Source of the DNA: Myxococcales bacterium
GTDB lineage: Bacteria; Myxococcota_A; Polyangia; Polyangiales; Polyangiaceae
Direction of reading: 5' to 3'
Assembly (NCBI GenBank): GCA_903642325.1
Contig: CAHJWM010000013.1
Coordinates: 47,010 to 111,009, forward strand
Length of the DNA stretch: 64,000 nucleotides
Made by a program: the position numbers and the translations under genes. Under the pieces are notes generated by a model. That model had not been told where the DNA came from, ran no database searches, and saw only the letters and a list, made by a program, of their open reading frames with translations. Numbering within the stretch: position 1 is the stretch's first letter; every line of letters begins with the position of its first letter. Of this stretch, positions 26,182 to 34,769 are shown in pieces.

Positions 26182-26739
26182 ATGCGGCACGCCGTACCAT
26201 GGGTCATGCCGTGCCCGGAACCGTCTGATGCCATCGAAACCTGGTTAGAGCCTCCCGGACAGCCGCGCCCCGAGCTCATGCGCCGACGCAACGTGACGTA
26301 TCGAGTGTCGAGGCAGCTCGCCAGAATGCTCGTGGGCCGCGCGCTTGTAAGTGCGCTCGCGGCCAGCGCCTTCGTCTCCGGCTGGTCCCGCCCCATCCAG
26401 GCGGATTCAGCCGCGCCGGCGCTTGCGGCACGCCTGGTGTGCAAAAGTGACGAAAGGTTGGTCGCGTGTAACGTGCTCCTGATCCCGAGCAATAGCGGCT
26501 TCATTACTTGGGCCGACGGCACCATCGAGGAAGCTCCGAGCTTCACCCGTCCTCTTTGGGCGTATTCGAAATATAAGATGGACGGCATTCACGAGCCGAA
26601 ACTGCGGATCGGCCTAATTCCAAAAGGTAGAGGAACCGGAACTTTGGCCGTGCGCGTTCGCGCAAAAATCTGCCCAACCCAGGGCCCGCTATGCGTCGAT
26701 TTCAATCGCGTTCTTAAGGCGACCGTGACGGTTGGGTAA
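26182..26739 (+). CDS. Secreted protein of unknown function
   Basis: 185 residues from ATG 26182, chosen because GGAGGGAGG (26168-26176) precedes it at ideal distance. A start at ATG 26137 would overlap the previous stop (ATGA), and ATG 26278 would give a tidier signal peptide (VGRALVSALAASAFVSGWSRPIQA). The mature part is about 110 residues with four Cys that could pair (LVCKSDERLVACN, KICPTQGPLC) and predicted beta strands. It sits in the plus-strand run with the Wzz-type gene. I recognise no family. Confidence 0.7.
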   Translation: MRHAVPWVMPCPEPSDAIETWLEPPGQPRPELMRRRNVTYRVSRQLARMLVGRALVSALAASAFVSGWSRPIQADSAAPALAARLVCKSDERLVACNVLLIPSNSGFITWADGTIEEAPSFTRPLWAYSKYKMDGIHEPKLRIGLIPKGRGTGTLAVRVRAKICPTQGPLCVDFNRVLKATVTVG

Positions 26740-26778
26740 TTGGCTCGTGAACCGAATACTCAAGCTGATGTCAGGGCG

Positions 26779-27645
26779 ATGATCGGCTCGACTCGTCGCT
26801 GGCTCATGATTGGCCTAGGCTTGATCGGCATAATGACGATCGTTGCCGCCTCACTTCGTCTTCCAACGCTCATCTTTGGTCGCACGCGGCTGCGGTTTCG
26901 GTACAAGTCAGGTGAGCTCAGCCAGCCTGCCTATCGCGCGCTGGCTGAGCGGCCCGGTTGGAGCGCGGCTCAAGCGACGGTAGGTCCCGCTCTTCGCTTG
27001 TTTGGGTTGGTTCGTCGACCCAGCTCGGATACGGCGCCGTGGCTCTTGTTCTATCCTGGCAACAGCGCGCAGCAGCTCAGCAGTGGGCAAGCGTTTTTGA
27101 CCCGTGTTGCTGGCGATCAGGACTGGGGCCTGGCCGTTTTCGCCTATCGTAGCTTCGACTCGTCAGGCGGCGTTGCCCACGTTGCCGATATGGGTGAAGA
27201 CGCGCCCGCCATTTTGGCTCAGCTGTGCGACACCGTGTCGGTCGTGCCCTCTCGAGTGCATCTGCTCGGCTTTTCGATCGGAGGCTACTTTGCGACGCGA
27301 GCTGCGGGCGTGAGCGCGCGCCTCGGTAAGCCGGTGGCCACGCTCTCCCTGCTTGCCAGCGTAAACGACATCGTCATGGTGCGCCGGTCTTTTTGGGACA
27401 AGCTCGACATCGGCGATGACTATCAGACCACACCCTTTTTAGCGGCTGTTCCCGCGCCCGTCCTGGTACTGCAGGGTACGGATGACGAGGCGCTGTGGGG
27501 GCCAGGGCAGGGTCGCTCGATAGCTCACGAGCTGGGCAATCGCGCCAAGTATGTGGAGCTCGCCAGCGTAGGCCATGAAGCAATTCTCTTCGATACCAAA
27601 GCTATCGAGGAAGTGCGGGCGCTGATCATCTCGCATCAGAAATAG
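26779..27645 (+). CDS. Membrane-anchored alpha/beta-hydrolase
   Basis: 288 residues from ATG 26779; a TTG directly after the previous stop (26740) is the alternative. One N-terminal helix (about 8-27) anchors the protein, and the hydrolase domain faces outward or stays membrane-bound. The catalytic triad is visible: Ser in the elbow GFSIGG, Asp in LQGTDDEALW and His in VGHEAIL. Esterase, thioesterase or deacylase activity is likely. In this locus it might remove O-acyl groups from the polymer, but its substrate cannot be read from sequence. Confidence 0.85.
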   Translation: MIGSTRRWLMIGLGLIGIMTIVAASLRLPTLIFGRTRLRFRYKSGELSQPAYRALAERPGWSAAQATVGPALRLFGLVRRPSSDTAPWLLFYPGNSAQQLSSGQAFLTRVAGDQDWGLAVFAYRSFDSSGGVAHVADMGEDAPAILAQLCDTVSVVPSRVHLLGFSIGGYFATRAAGVSARLGKPVATLSLLASVNDIVMVRRSFWDKLDIGDDYQTTPFLAAVPAPVLVLQGTDDEALWGPGQGRSIAHELGNRAKYVELASVGHEAILFDTKAIEEVRALIISHQK

Positions 27646-28010
27646 ACATCTGAAGATTGCTGACTCAGGTGCCGCTCGTGGCGGCACACGATTTCTTGCG
27701 CCGAATCACGCGCCACTTCATTCGCGTTCGGGAACGCCGAGGGCAAAGCGCGCAGAGCGCCGGCTACTTGGCCGGAACTTCACCGCCTTGCAGCCTATCG
27801 CGCTCGTAATCTCGGCCACGTCGCCCGTAGCTCCGAGCTCGCGTTGGCGCGCACGCGACGAGCTCGATCGACTCGAACCACGTCATTGCCGATGTGAACG
27901 GGACCTGTAAGAATCCCAACCATGAGAGAACCGTGAGCTCTCTTTCTTTCGCCGCCGAGGCTCTGGCTCCGGTTGAGCTCGGTCCACGTCGAAGCCCAGC
28001 CAGTAATTGA
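27646..28010. other. Intergenic stretch holding a terminator hairpin
   Basis: 365 bp between the hydrolase and a small membrane-protein gene. Apart from the hairpin at 27669-27687 I see no gene. A 116-codon minus-strand frame (27764-28114) has shadow-like composition and would overlap the small gene antisense. The last 100 bp probably carry the promoter for the Wzy operon. Confidence 0.5.
27669..27687 (+). terminator. Intrinsic terminator candidate after the hydrolase gene
   Basis: A perfect 7-bp stem GTGCCGC/GCGGCAC closes a 5-nt loop (TCGTG), 24 bp after the stop codon. ACGATTTCTT follows, a modest T-rich tail. This is the best intrinsic terminator candidate in the window. Confidence 0.5.
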
Positions 28011-28181
28011 ATGAAAAAGTTCATTCTGCTCTCGGTGATACTAGCCTTGATCGTGATTCCGGCGCGGGCCGCGCGCGCGAAGGATGCGCGCAAAGGCCTG
28101 AAGACAGCGCTCATTCAAATCGCGGTTTTCGACCTAGTGTACTTATTCCTCGTCCTATTCGTTTGGAATCGTCTCTCGTAG
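28011..28181 (+). CDS. 56-residue two-helix membrane protein upstream of wzy
   Basis: The frame from ATG 28011 to TAG 28179-28181 encodes a Lys-Lys start, a hydrophobic helix (FILLSVILALIVIPA), a short basic loop (ARAARAKDARKGLKT) and a second helix (LIQIAVFDLVYLFLVLFVW). The positive loop would stay in the cytoplasm. The frame has coherent membrane-protein composition and the stop lies 21 bp before the polymerase gene, so co-transcription is likely. It could be a small partner of Wzy. I know no family. Confidence 0.65.
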   Translation: MKKFILLSVILALIVIPARAARAKDARKGLKTALIQIAVFDLVYLFLVLFVWNRLS

Positions 28182-28202
28182 GCCGCGGGCACTCAGGGGA
28201 AG

Positions 28203-29756
28203 ATGGTGGCCCAAGTAAAGACCTCATCCGACGCAAAAGTGGCGCTGGGCGCGGCTTTTGGTTTGGTTACCTTCGCGGTGATTTGCGACAGCGGCACGGT
28301 GGGCTGGATGATCGCGCCCATCTTCCTGATGCTCTGCTGGTACGCAATGTCGCGGGCCTCGCTTCGAGATATCATGCTGGTGCTGATGTTTCTCGGCCTC
28401 GTGCTCGAGGATCCGGCGGAAAGACCGGGGGCTGGCTACTTCAGCACGCCGTTTTTGCCATTCGGTCAATTGATGTTGACCCATCTGAAAACGACCATAG
28501 GCGGGCCCTGGTTTTTCGGAGGCACGGACATTTTTTTGGTCTCCGCGATTGTCGTCGCGTATCGCCGACGCAGACAAGGCACGCCGATCGAAAGGAGCAA
28601 CCGCGTTGGCACACCCAAGCAAATGATTCAGCTTGCGTACGGATCCCTCGCCACAATCGTTTTCGTGTGGTTCGTAGGCAAATTTCGCGGCGGCGACGAC
28701 CAGGCCAACGCAGTTTGGCAAATCTCGAAGGTCATCTACGTACCGATCGTCTTTTTGCTGTTTCAAGCGGCGCTGGTCGGACGCAAGGATCACATTGCGG
28801 TCGGAAAAGTGATTCTGGTCGCAGGCACGCTCCGAGCGATGCAAGCCCTTTACGTGAAATGGACAGTTGCCGCGCCGATAGATCGTGACACGGGGGAGTC
28901 GAGCCTAGTCTACGCAACCACACACAGCGACTCGATCCTCTTCGCGCTCACCTGCGTTCTGCTCGTGTCGCTGATCATCCACCCGGTTGGCAAGCGGGCC
29001 GCCCGACTAGCCTTGTTATTACTTCCCGTCTTAGTGGGCGGTATGTTGGCCAACAACCGTCGTATGGTCTGGGTCCAGGTCATCTTGGTCTTCGCGACGC
29101 TGTTTTTCATGACCGAGGCCAATCGCATCAAGCGCAAAATACAGCGGGTGCTGTTTGGGATACTGCCCTTTCTCGCTGGCTATATCGCGGTGGGGTGGTC
29201 GTCGACCGCCAAGTTCTTCAAACCCGTACAGACCATCCGGTCGGCGATGGATCCGTCCACGGATATGTCCACGCAATGGCGAGAGCTCGAGAATTACGAC
29301 TTGATTTTCACTCTGAAGCAGTTTCCGATTTTCGGGACGGGCTATGGCCATGGGTTCTACGAGATCTTGCAGCTGCCTGCCGTCGATTACCCGCTCGAAC
29401 ACTTCATTCCTCACAATAGCATCCTCGGTATGTGGTGCTTCATGGGGTACGTTGGCTTCGTCGGTATCACTGCGCTGTGGGTCGGCGGCGTGTACATGGG
29501 GATCCGCGCCTACCATCATTGCGCAGAGCCAATTGACAAGGCGGCCGCGCTCGTCAGCTTCGCTTCAGTGCTAGTTTATCTGGTGCAGTGTTTCGGGGAC
29601 ATCGGGCTCGGTTGTTGGGCAGGCGTGTTCACGGTCGCGCCTTGTCTGGCCGTAGCGACGAAGCTCGCGGTTTCAACTGGAGGTTGGCCGATGCCGAACG
29701 GCAGCGGCCGCACCACGGCCAGGGCGGGAGCGGACGCGCGGGGTCGCGACCGATGA
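28203..29756 (+). CDS. O-antigen ligase/polymerase family protein (Wzy-like)
   Basis: 517 residues with ten or more membrane helices. The large periplasmic loop contains the family signature near residues 360-405: WRELENYDLIFTLKQFP, GTGYGHGFYE and FIPHNSILGMW. Wzy polymerases join undecaprenyl-PP-linked repeat units in the periplasm; WaaL ligases share this domain. With wzx, wzz and a priming enzyme in the same locus, polymerase is the better call. AGGGGAAG gives a good ribosome site before ATG 28203. The last 30 residues are Arg/Gly/Ala-rich and cytoplasmic. Confidence 0.9.
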   Translation: MVAQVKTSSDAKVALGAAFGLVTFAVICDSGTVGWMIAPIFLMLCWYAMSRASLRDIMLVLMFLGLVLEDPAERPGAGYFSTPFLPFGQLMLTHLKTTIGGPWFFGGTDIFLVSAIVVAYRRRRQGTPIERSNRVGTPKQMIQLAYGSLATIVFVWFVGKFRGGDDQANAVWQISKVIYVPIVFLLFQAALVGRKDHIAVGKVILVAGTLRAMQALYVKWTVAAPIDRDTGESSLVYATTHSDSILFALTCVLLVSLIIHPVGKRAARLALLLLPVLVGGMLANNRRMVWVQVILVFATLFFMTEANRIKRKIQRVLFGILPFLAGYIAVGWSSTAKFFKPVQTIRSAMDPSTDMSTQWRELENYDLIFTLKQFPIFGTGYGHGFYEILQLPAVDYPLEHFIPHNSILGMWCFMGYVGFVGITALWVGGVYMGIRAYHHCAEPIDKAAALVSFASVLVYLVQCFGDIGLGCWAGVFTVAPCLAVATKLAVSTGGWPMPNGSGRTTARAGADARGRDR

Positions 29757-29867
29757 GCCGAGCCTCGCTCTCACCCGCTCACGTTCAGAGCTGACTGACA
29801 GCGCCGGCGCGCGCCTGCCGCGCGTAGCTCACTGCTACATACTTTGAGCGAGTGAAAAGTGAGACGG

Positions 29868-31385
29868 TCAGGTCCTTCGGGCTTTTCGAGCAATAGCCGA
29901 TCGAAACATCGCCACCTGCTCGGGCTCGATCCCACCCATCACCCATACACAGCCGAAGTAGGCCGCGACCGCAAGGGGCGCTGCCACATACGGAGTTATA
30001 CCGGAAAGTAGCCGCGCGGCGCCGGCCATGGCGGCGCCACCTATTGCGGCGATGAGAAGCGTCTTTAGAAGAAGGCGATCCAAGATGCCCGGCGGAGCTA
30101 CGGTGAGCGCGGCGCCGACCATCAGTAGCTCGCTGACGGTCGTTGCCACGCAGACCCCCATTCCACCGTTGCCGAAGCGAGCCTGAAAGCGCGGCACGAG
30201 AATCGGATCTAAAACCGCGCTGACCGCCACACAAAGTAGCTGCGTGCCGGCCCAGCGCTTCGTTCGTCCCGCCGCCGCAAGGCATGCGCCGAGCGGCATG
30301 CTGAAGTACAGCAGAAAAATGAACGGCGCCAAAATACGCAGATCATCTTGCGCGGGACCGAAGGTCATCTTGCTGAAGATGCGAACCCCGACGTCTGGGA
30401 ATAGGAAGCAGCCAAGCGCCAACGGGGCGGCCAGCAACGAGGACGTGCGAAGCGCGTCTCGAGAAGTGCGCCTAAAGCCGTTTTCATCGGTCGGGAAAAG
30501 CCTGGCTAACGTGGGATAGAGCGCAGCAATGAGCGCGCTCGCGGGCGTTGCCAATACCCCGATCAATTTTCTGGCGGCGGCATACCAACCCACCGATTCA
30601 GCTGACCCCAAAGTAGATAAGTAGGCAGCGTCGATCGTCGGCTGCATCACCATACCGATTCCGAATACGAGGAACGGAACCCCACCAACCAACAGCTGTT
30701 TCACGACGTCGCGCGAGAACGTGGGCCGCCGGATCCCCATCCCTCTCAGAGTACGCAACAGGACGATGAGCACTAAAGAACTGCAAGCCGCTTGCGCGAC
30801 CAGAACCCCTCTGATGCCGCCTCCCAGGATCAGCACCGGAACGACCACCAACACCGACAATAATGACGCCAAGACCTGGGTGATCGCTGCAATATCGGTA
30901 CGCTCGAAAGCGCGGATCGCATCCTGACATGCGCTGCTGACGGTCCCGACGACGCTTCCGATGAAAGCGAGCGCCAAGAGGATTTGCAAGGTCCGAGAAT
31001 AACCAAGCAATGAGCAGATACTGGCGAGCACGACGTACACGACCGGTGCGACCACGAGCCGCCACGCGAGCGCGCTGCCCAAGATTTCGCCTGCCCGGTC
31101 GCGTGCTCTAGATACCATCAAGGGCAACATTCCCGCTTGCCCCCAATCGACCGCTAAAAATCCGAAGTTGATGTACGTGCCGGCGAGGTATAGAAAGCCA
31201 AAGTCCGCCGGTCCGAGATAGCGCCCCATGACGGCGTTGACGGCTATGGACAAGGGCGTGGTTACGACCTGGGCGATCATGAGCAGCATCGTGTTGCGAA
31301 ACACGAGCCCTTGCGCGCTCACGGGTTGCGCCGGCGACTCTGGCGCGGGCTCCAGTTGGACGACGGGCGGCTGCGTCTCAGACAT
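29868..31385 (-). CDS. Wzx-type oligosaccharide flippase (PST family)
   Basis: 505 residues from the second ATG (31385; another in-frame start lies at 31397). About 12-14 membrane helices in two similar halves fit the polysaccharide transport/MATE-like fold: the first begins FRNTMLLMIAQVVTTPLSI, and conserved Arg/Gly loops follow (GRYLGPADFG). Flippases move undecaprenyl-PP-linked repeat units from the inner to the outer leaflet. It converges on the wzy gene, and the acyltransferase gene upstream shares its direction. Confidence 0.93.
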   Translation of the reverse strand: MSETQPPVVQLEPAPESPAQPVSAQGLVFRNTMLLMIAQVVTTPLSIAVNAVMGRYLGPADFGFLYLAGTYINFGFLAVDWGQAGMLPLMVSRARDRAGEILGSALAWRLVVAPVVYVVLASICSLLGYSRTLQILLALAFIGSVVGTVSSACQDAIRAFERTDIAAITQVLASLLSVLVVVPVLILGGGIRGVLVAQAACSSLVLIVLLRTLRGMGIRRPTFSRDVVKQLLVGGVPFLVFGIGMVMQPTIDAAYLSTLGSAESVGWYAAARKLIGVLATPASALIAALYPTLARLFPTDENGFRRTSRDALRTSSLLAAPLALGCFLFPDVGVRIFSKMTFGPAQDDLRILAPFIFLLYFSMPLGACLAAAGRTKRWAGTQLLCVAVSAVLDPILVPRFQARFGNGGMGVCVATTVSELLMVGAALTVAPPGILDRLLLKTLLIAAIGGAAMAGAARLLSGITPYVAAPLAVAAYFGCVWVMGGIEPEQVAMFRSAIARKARRT

Positions 31386-31802
31386 TGCCAGCGCCACCGA
31401 AATCCATCGAGCTCGACCCGCGATCGATGGCAGACGCGGTCACACTCTGCGTTGTGCTTTCACCGGCGCAAGCATTTGCGTTGGCGCACAGATAGCTCAA
31501 CCGGACCACGATCACTGCCACATGAGCCTTCGATGCCAAGGCTCACATATAGCGCGCACTCGCCAGCGCATTCCAGCGCATACTGCGAGGCGTCCGGGCC
31601 GCGCCGGCGCGTTGTAGGCATCGCTCGGGAGATGTGCCGGGGACTCGCACCAGAGCGGGCACGAAGGGCTCATTGGACCAGCGGCGGTCTTTCTGGCCTG
31701 AGTTGGCGCGGAGCTTGTTTCGAAAACGACCGCGATGTCACTCGTAAGCTCTCAGTCTCGCATCCGATCCATCGAGGCATACATGAGGCGCCTCGAGCTC
31801 CG
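31386..31802. other. Intergenic stretch with an inverted repeat
   Basis: About 417 bp between two minus-strand genes. Open frames on both strands here are Arg/Ser/His-rich and do not look like proteins. It probably holds the wzx promoter. The only notable element is the inverted repeat at 31523-31545. Confidence 0.45.
31523..31545. repeat. 8-bp inverted repeat with 7-bp spacer
   Basis: TGAGCCTT and AAGGCTCA are perfect inverted copies around CGATGCC. They lie about 140 bp upstream of the flippase start. This could be an operator for a dimeric regulator or an mRNA hairpin. No T-run follows on either strand. Confidence 0.4.
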
Positions 31803-32975
31803 TCAAGCTCGTACTTCGGGATGGGCATATAGCCTGTGGCGCAAGCGGTTACTCGGCAGCTCGATGAGGCGGTACATGACCCATGCCGCCGCGAGAGAAG
31901 CCGGGAAACCGAGCCCGTAGAGCGTGTATTCGCCAGCCGTTCCCGAACGCTCGAGCAGGTGCAACAAAATCGTATGAATTAGATAAAACGAATACGAAAT
32001 CACCCCGAGGAACATCAACGGTCGGGCGTTCAAGAATTTGAACGGACCCCACTCGGGATACCTGATGGCCGCTACGAAGATGGGCACCAACGCCACGGCC
32101 TGCACGCTGTACTTCGACGCCTCCCTCAGCGGGGAAGGAATGAGGTGCGAGCCCAGCAGGCCGAGTATGCCAACCGGCAGCAACACCCAGGTCCAAATCG
32201 GCTTCGGTATTCGAGTGGCGTCGACCGCGGGATTTCCCCAAATCGCAAGCGAGCAGCCAAACAGAATGGAATCGAAGCGAGTGTCGGTAGACAATAAAAG
32301 ATGGTCTGGCCCACTTTCCAACCAGAAAACCAAGATGAATCGCCAGGCCAAAAAGAATGCACACAACACCCAGAGCACGAGCGCCTGATTCAGCGGCTTG
32401 AGCCCGAGCCTCAAAAGCACCCAATAAAGCAGCGGGAACACCAAGTAAAAATGTTCCTCGACCGCCAATGACCAGAGTATCCCAAGGCCTGGTGGCAAGG
32501 CGTGAATACCCCAGCTAATCATCCAATAGTTGGCAACCTGCGTCGACGCCGCGATGAGTTGAGTCGCCTTGAAGTCGTAGCTGACTATGGAGGACCGGCA
32601 AAGAACCCAGACGAGCCCAACTACCGCGTAGAGCGGCGGAAAAATTCGTAACAGCCGTCGTAGATAAAAGCCTCCGAAGCTAATTCGTTGCGAGCTTTCG
32701 TACTCTTTCCGCAGGAGTGTAGTGATCAGATATCCGCTCAAGAAAAAGAAGACGGTTACTCCCAGTGCGCCGGGAATGAGCAGGGTACGGTCACCACCGA
32801 GCGGCAGGCGACCGCCCGCCGGCGATGCGTGGGCCATGAAGACCACGAGGATAGACACCGCTCTCAACCCGTCGAGGGACGGAATTTTTCCGGGGGCACT
32901 CTTTCGGCTCGACGTCGGCGCTGACGTCACTGGGACTTTGCTTTGCTGAAGCAGTCCACTCGACGCGGGCAGCAT
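31803..32975 (-). CDS. Acyltransferase 3 family membrane O-acyltransferase (OafA-like)
   Basis: 390 residues with about ten helices. The N-terminal signature IPSLDGLRAVSILVVFMAH provides the catalytic His and the conserved Arg, followed by VFFFLSGYLITTLL and RRLLRIFPPLY. These enzymes move acetyl or other acyl groups across the membrane onto sugars of O-antigen, exopolysaccharide or peptidoglycan. No SGNH domain is fused. It adds another acylation capacity to a locus that already has several LbH acyltransferases. Confidence 0.92.
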   Translation of the reverse strand: MLPASSGLLQQSKVPVTSAPTSSRKSAPGKIPSLDGLRAVSILVVFMAHASPAGGRLPLGGDRTLLIPGALGVTVFFFLSGYLITTLLRKEYESSQRISFGGFYLRRLLRIFPPLYAVVGLVWVLCRSSIVSYDFKATQLIAASTQVANYWMISWGIHALPPGLGILWSLAVEEHFYLVFPLLYWVLLRLGLKPLNQALVLWVLCAFFLAWRFILVFWLESGPDHLLLSTDTRFDSILFGCSLAIWGNPAVDATRIPKPIWTWVLLPVGILGLLGSHLIPSPLREASKYSVQAVALVPIFVAAIRYPEWGPFKFLNARPLMFLGVISYSFYLIHTILLHLLERSGTAGEYTLYGLGFPASLAAAWVMYRLIELPSNRLRHRLYAHPEVRA

Positions 32976-33415
32976 TGCTTAATTATCTCACAGCGCTGAC
33001 GCTCGCACAACCGCGGCCACGCGGGCGTCTACGCGACCGCGCGCAAAAAAAAGCCGCGCCTTCATCCGGCCCCAGCCCGAAAGCTTCGAGAGACACTGAG
33101 CTCTTGTGCGCGTCACCCATCGTATTTCGGCGGCCGCGCCGCATGTCGTCATTAACCATTGGCGCGAGAACGGCGGAGTGCGGTTCGATCATTAGCTACC
33201 CAAACGCGACTTCCAACTCTCCTATGCGTCGGCCAAATGACAGCGAGTGTTCATCGCTGACGAGTATCGGATGCCGTCCGCTCGCGAGTTACCGCCAAGC
33301 GCCCCGTGATCAGCGGGTAGGCTCGACGATTGGCCGTAGGTAGCCTTCTTCGTGACACGAGCCATCAGCGGTTTTCTTGCGCCTGTTTATGGCTCGTGGT
33401 ATCCGGTTCTATTCG
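32976..33415. other. Long divergent intergenic region with an A8 tract
   Basis: About 440 bp between the divergent acyltransferase and GT2 genes. Predicted frames (for example 32975-33343 plus) are Arg/Ser-rich without domains. The stretch has a run of eight A at 33045-33052 flanked by GC-rich half-sites (GCGCGC and GCCGCGC), and more mixed base composition than the genes. GATAATTAAG lies just upstream of the acyltransferase ATG. It is a likely control region for both genes. Confidence 0.45.
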
Positions 33416-34390
33416 ATGAGTGGGCAGCTCGTGGCGAGCGTGGTAATTCCTACCTACAACAGGAAGCCGCGCCTCGCGCGCGTGCTCAAGGCGCTAGAAA
33501 CGCAAGACTTAGACCTGTCGAGCTTCGAGGTGGTTGTCGTCGATGACGGATCGAGCGATGGGACCTTCGAATTTCTGCAACAGGCGCGCCCCCTTAGGGT
33601 CAATGCCATCCGACAGCCTAATGGCGGCCCGGCGCGTGCACGGAACACGGGCGTCGCAGCCGCTAAAGGGAAATACATCGTCTTCGTCGACGACGATGTG
33701 GAACCGATAGCGTCGCTCGTGAGTGAGCACTTGCGTTCTCACCAACTCAGCCCGGCGAGTGTGGTCATCGGTCCGCTTTCATCTCTGCCTCGCTATCCGC
33801 AGCCGTGGGTACAATGGGAGCAACAGAAGCTCGAGCGGCAATACTCTGCGATGGAGCGCGGCGATTGGGCGCCGACCTTTCGGCAGTTCTGGACAGGCAA
33901 CGCGTCACTCGAGCGCGAACATTTGGTTGCGGAGGGCGGCTTCAATGTCGAGATTTTGCGTGGCGAGGACGTCGAATTGGGCTTTCGCTTGAAGCAGCGC
34001 GGCCTAGGCTTCGTCTTCAATCCGCTTGCGCGTGGCTTTCATCACGCAGAGCGCTCCCTTCAGTCGTGGATGTTTGCGCACGAGAGCTACGGCCGACTAG
34101 AGGTGGAGATTTTTGGCCGCGATGGCGAGCAACACCTCTTGGCTACGCTGCGTGCGAATTGGCGGCACCTACACCCTGCGCTTCGGGGCGCGGTCCACCA
34201 GTGCATCGCTCACCCCCGGCTGTACAGTCTCGCAAGAGCGGCGATTCAGCGTGCTTTACTGGTCGAAGCAGCCGCCGGCACACAAGTTTTGGCGAGTGAG
34301 CTGTGCAGCGCGCTCGCGAACATACTGTACTGGCGTGCATCCGCCGTGGAGCTTGGCGAGCTTCGTGCGGCGCAGGTCTTCAGCCCTTAA
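33416..34390 (+). CDS. GT2 glycosyltransferase (soluble, GT-A)
   Basis: 324 residues from ATG 33416, chosen because the GT-A fold starts immediately (VASVVIPTYNRKPRL); the frame itself opens at 33377. Further landmarks are VVVVDDGSSDGT, the metal motif FVDDDVEP near residue 92 and LRGEDVELGFRLKQRG near 185. The C-terminal region is helical without membrane segments. It should add one sugar to the growing repeat unit. It is divergent from the acyltransferase gene. Confidence 0.9.
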   Translation: MSGQLVASVVIPTYNRKPRLARVLKALETQDLDLSSFEVVVVDDGSSDGTFEFLQQARPLRVNAIRQPNGGPARARNTGVAAAKGKYIVFVDDDVEPIASLVSEHLRSHQLSPASVVIGPLSSLPRYPQPWVQWEQQKLERQYSAMERGDWAPTFRQFWTGNASLEREHLVAEGGFNVEILRGEDVELGFRLKQRGLGFVFNPLARGFHHAERSLQSWMFAHESYGRLEVEIFGRDGEQHLLATLRANWRHLHPALRGAVHQCIAHPRLYSLARAAIQRALLVEAAAGTQVLASELCSALANILYWRASAVELGELRAAQVFSP

Positions 34391-34769
34391 CAAGGGCTGC
34401 CACCGTCCGTCTGCAGACACGCGAGCGATTCGTCCTAGGAATGGTCGCATGGAGTGACCAAGCCGCTCGAGGCAACACCCCCGAGGGTAGGCGCCGGTCG
34501 CACAGACACTGTGTAGGCACATGTCCCAAAGCCGCGATGATGTCGCTTTCAAGTCAGCGTTGTCGAAGATTTCCCAGGGCTGGGCGGCAACCATGCTCGC
34601 CCCGTCGGAGAATGTTTCCGAAAAAGCGCGTTACGTGGCCGTGCGTTCTCGAGCGAGCAGAAGCGGTCGCAAAGAGACCTACGCAGATTGGCACGAGGCT
34701 CATGGGATGTTATCGTTTATGCGATCTAGCGGTAGTGAGGGCCGCCGCCGCATCGAAAGGTCACGGCAT
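34391..34769. other. Intergenic region before the lipoprotein gene
   Basis: 379 bp with no supported gene. The lipoprotein frame is open back to 34521, but those 83 codons encode a Ser/Arg-rich stretch with no signal, and a lipoprotein signal begins at 34770. The upstream part probably carries the promoter. No terminator is seen after the GT2 gene. Confidence 0.45.

Noticed and set aside
27764..28114. 116-codon minus-strand open frame
   Set aside because: Antisense to the small membrane protein gene and lacking any domain.
33030..33060. Intrinsic terminator at the A8 tract
   Set aside because: On the minus strand the tract is a T-run, but no stable stem directly precedes it and it lies upstream of a start, not after a stop.
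32975..33343. 122-codon open frame in the acyltransferase-GT2 gap
   Set aside because: Arg/Ser/Pro-rich translation, no ribosome site, and starts at the opposing gene's start codon.
34521..34769. N-terminal extension of the surface lipoprotein
   Set aside because: A standard lipoprotein signal starts at 34770; the extra 83 codons would bury it inside the chain.
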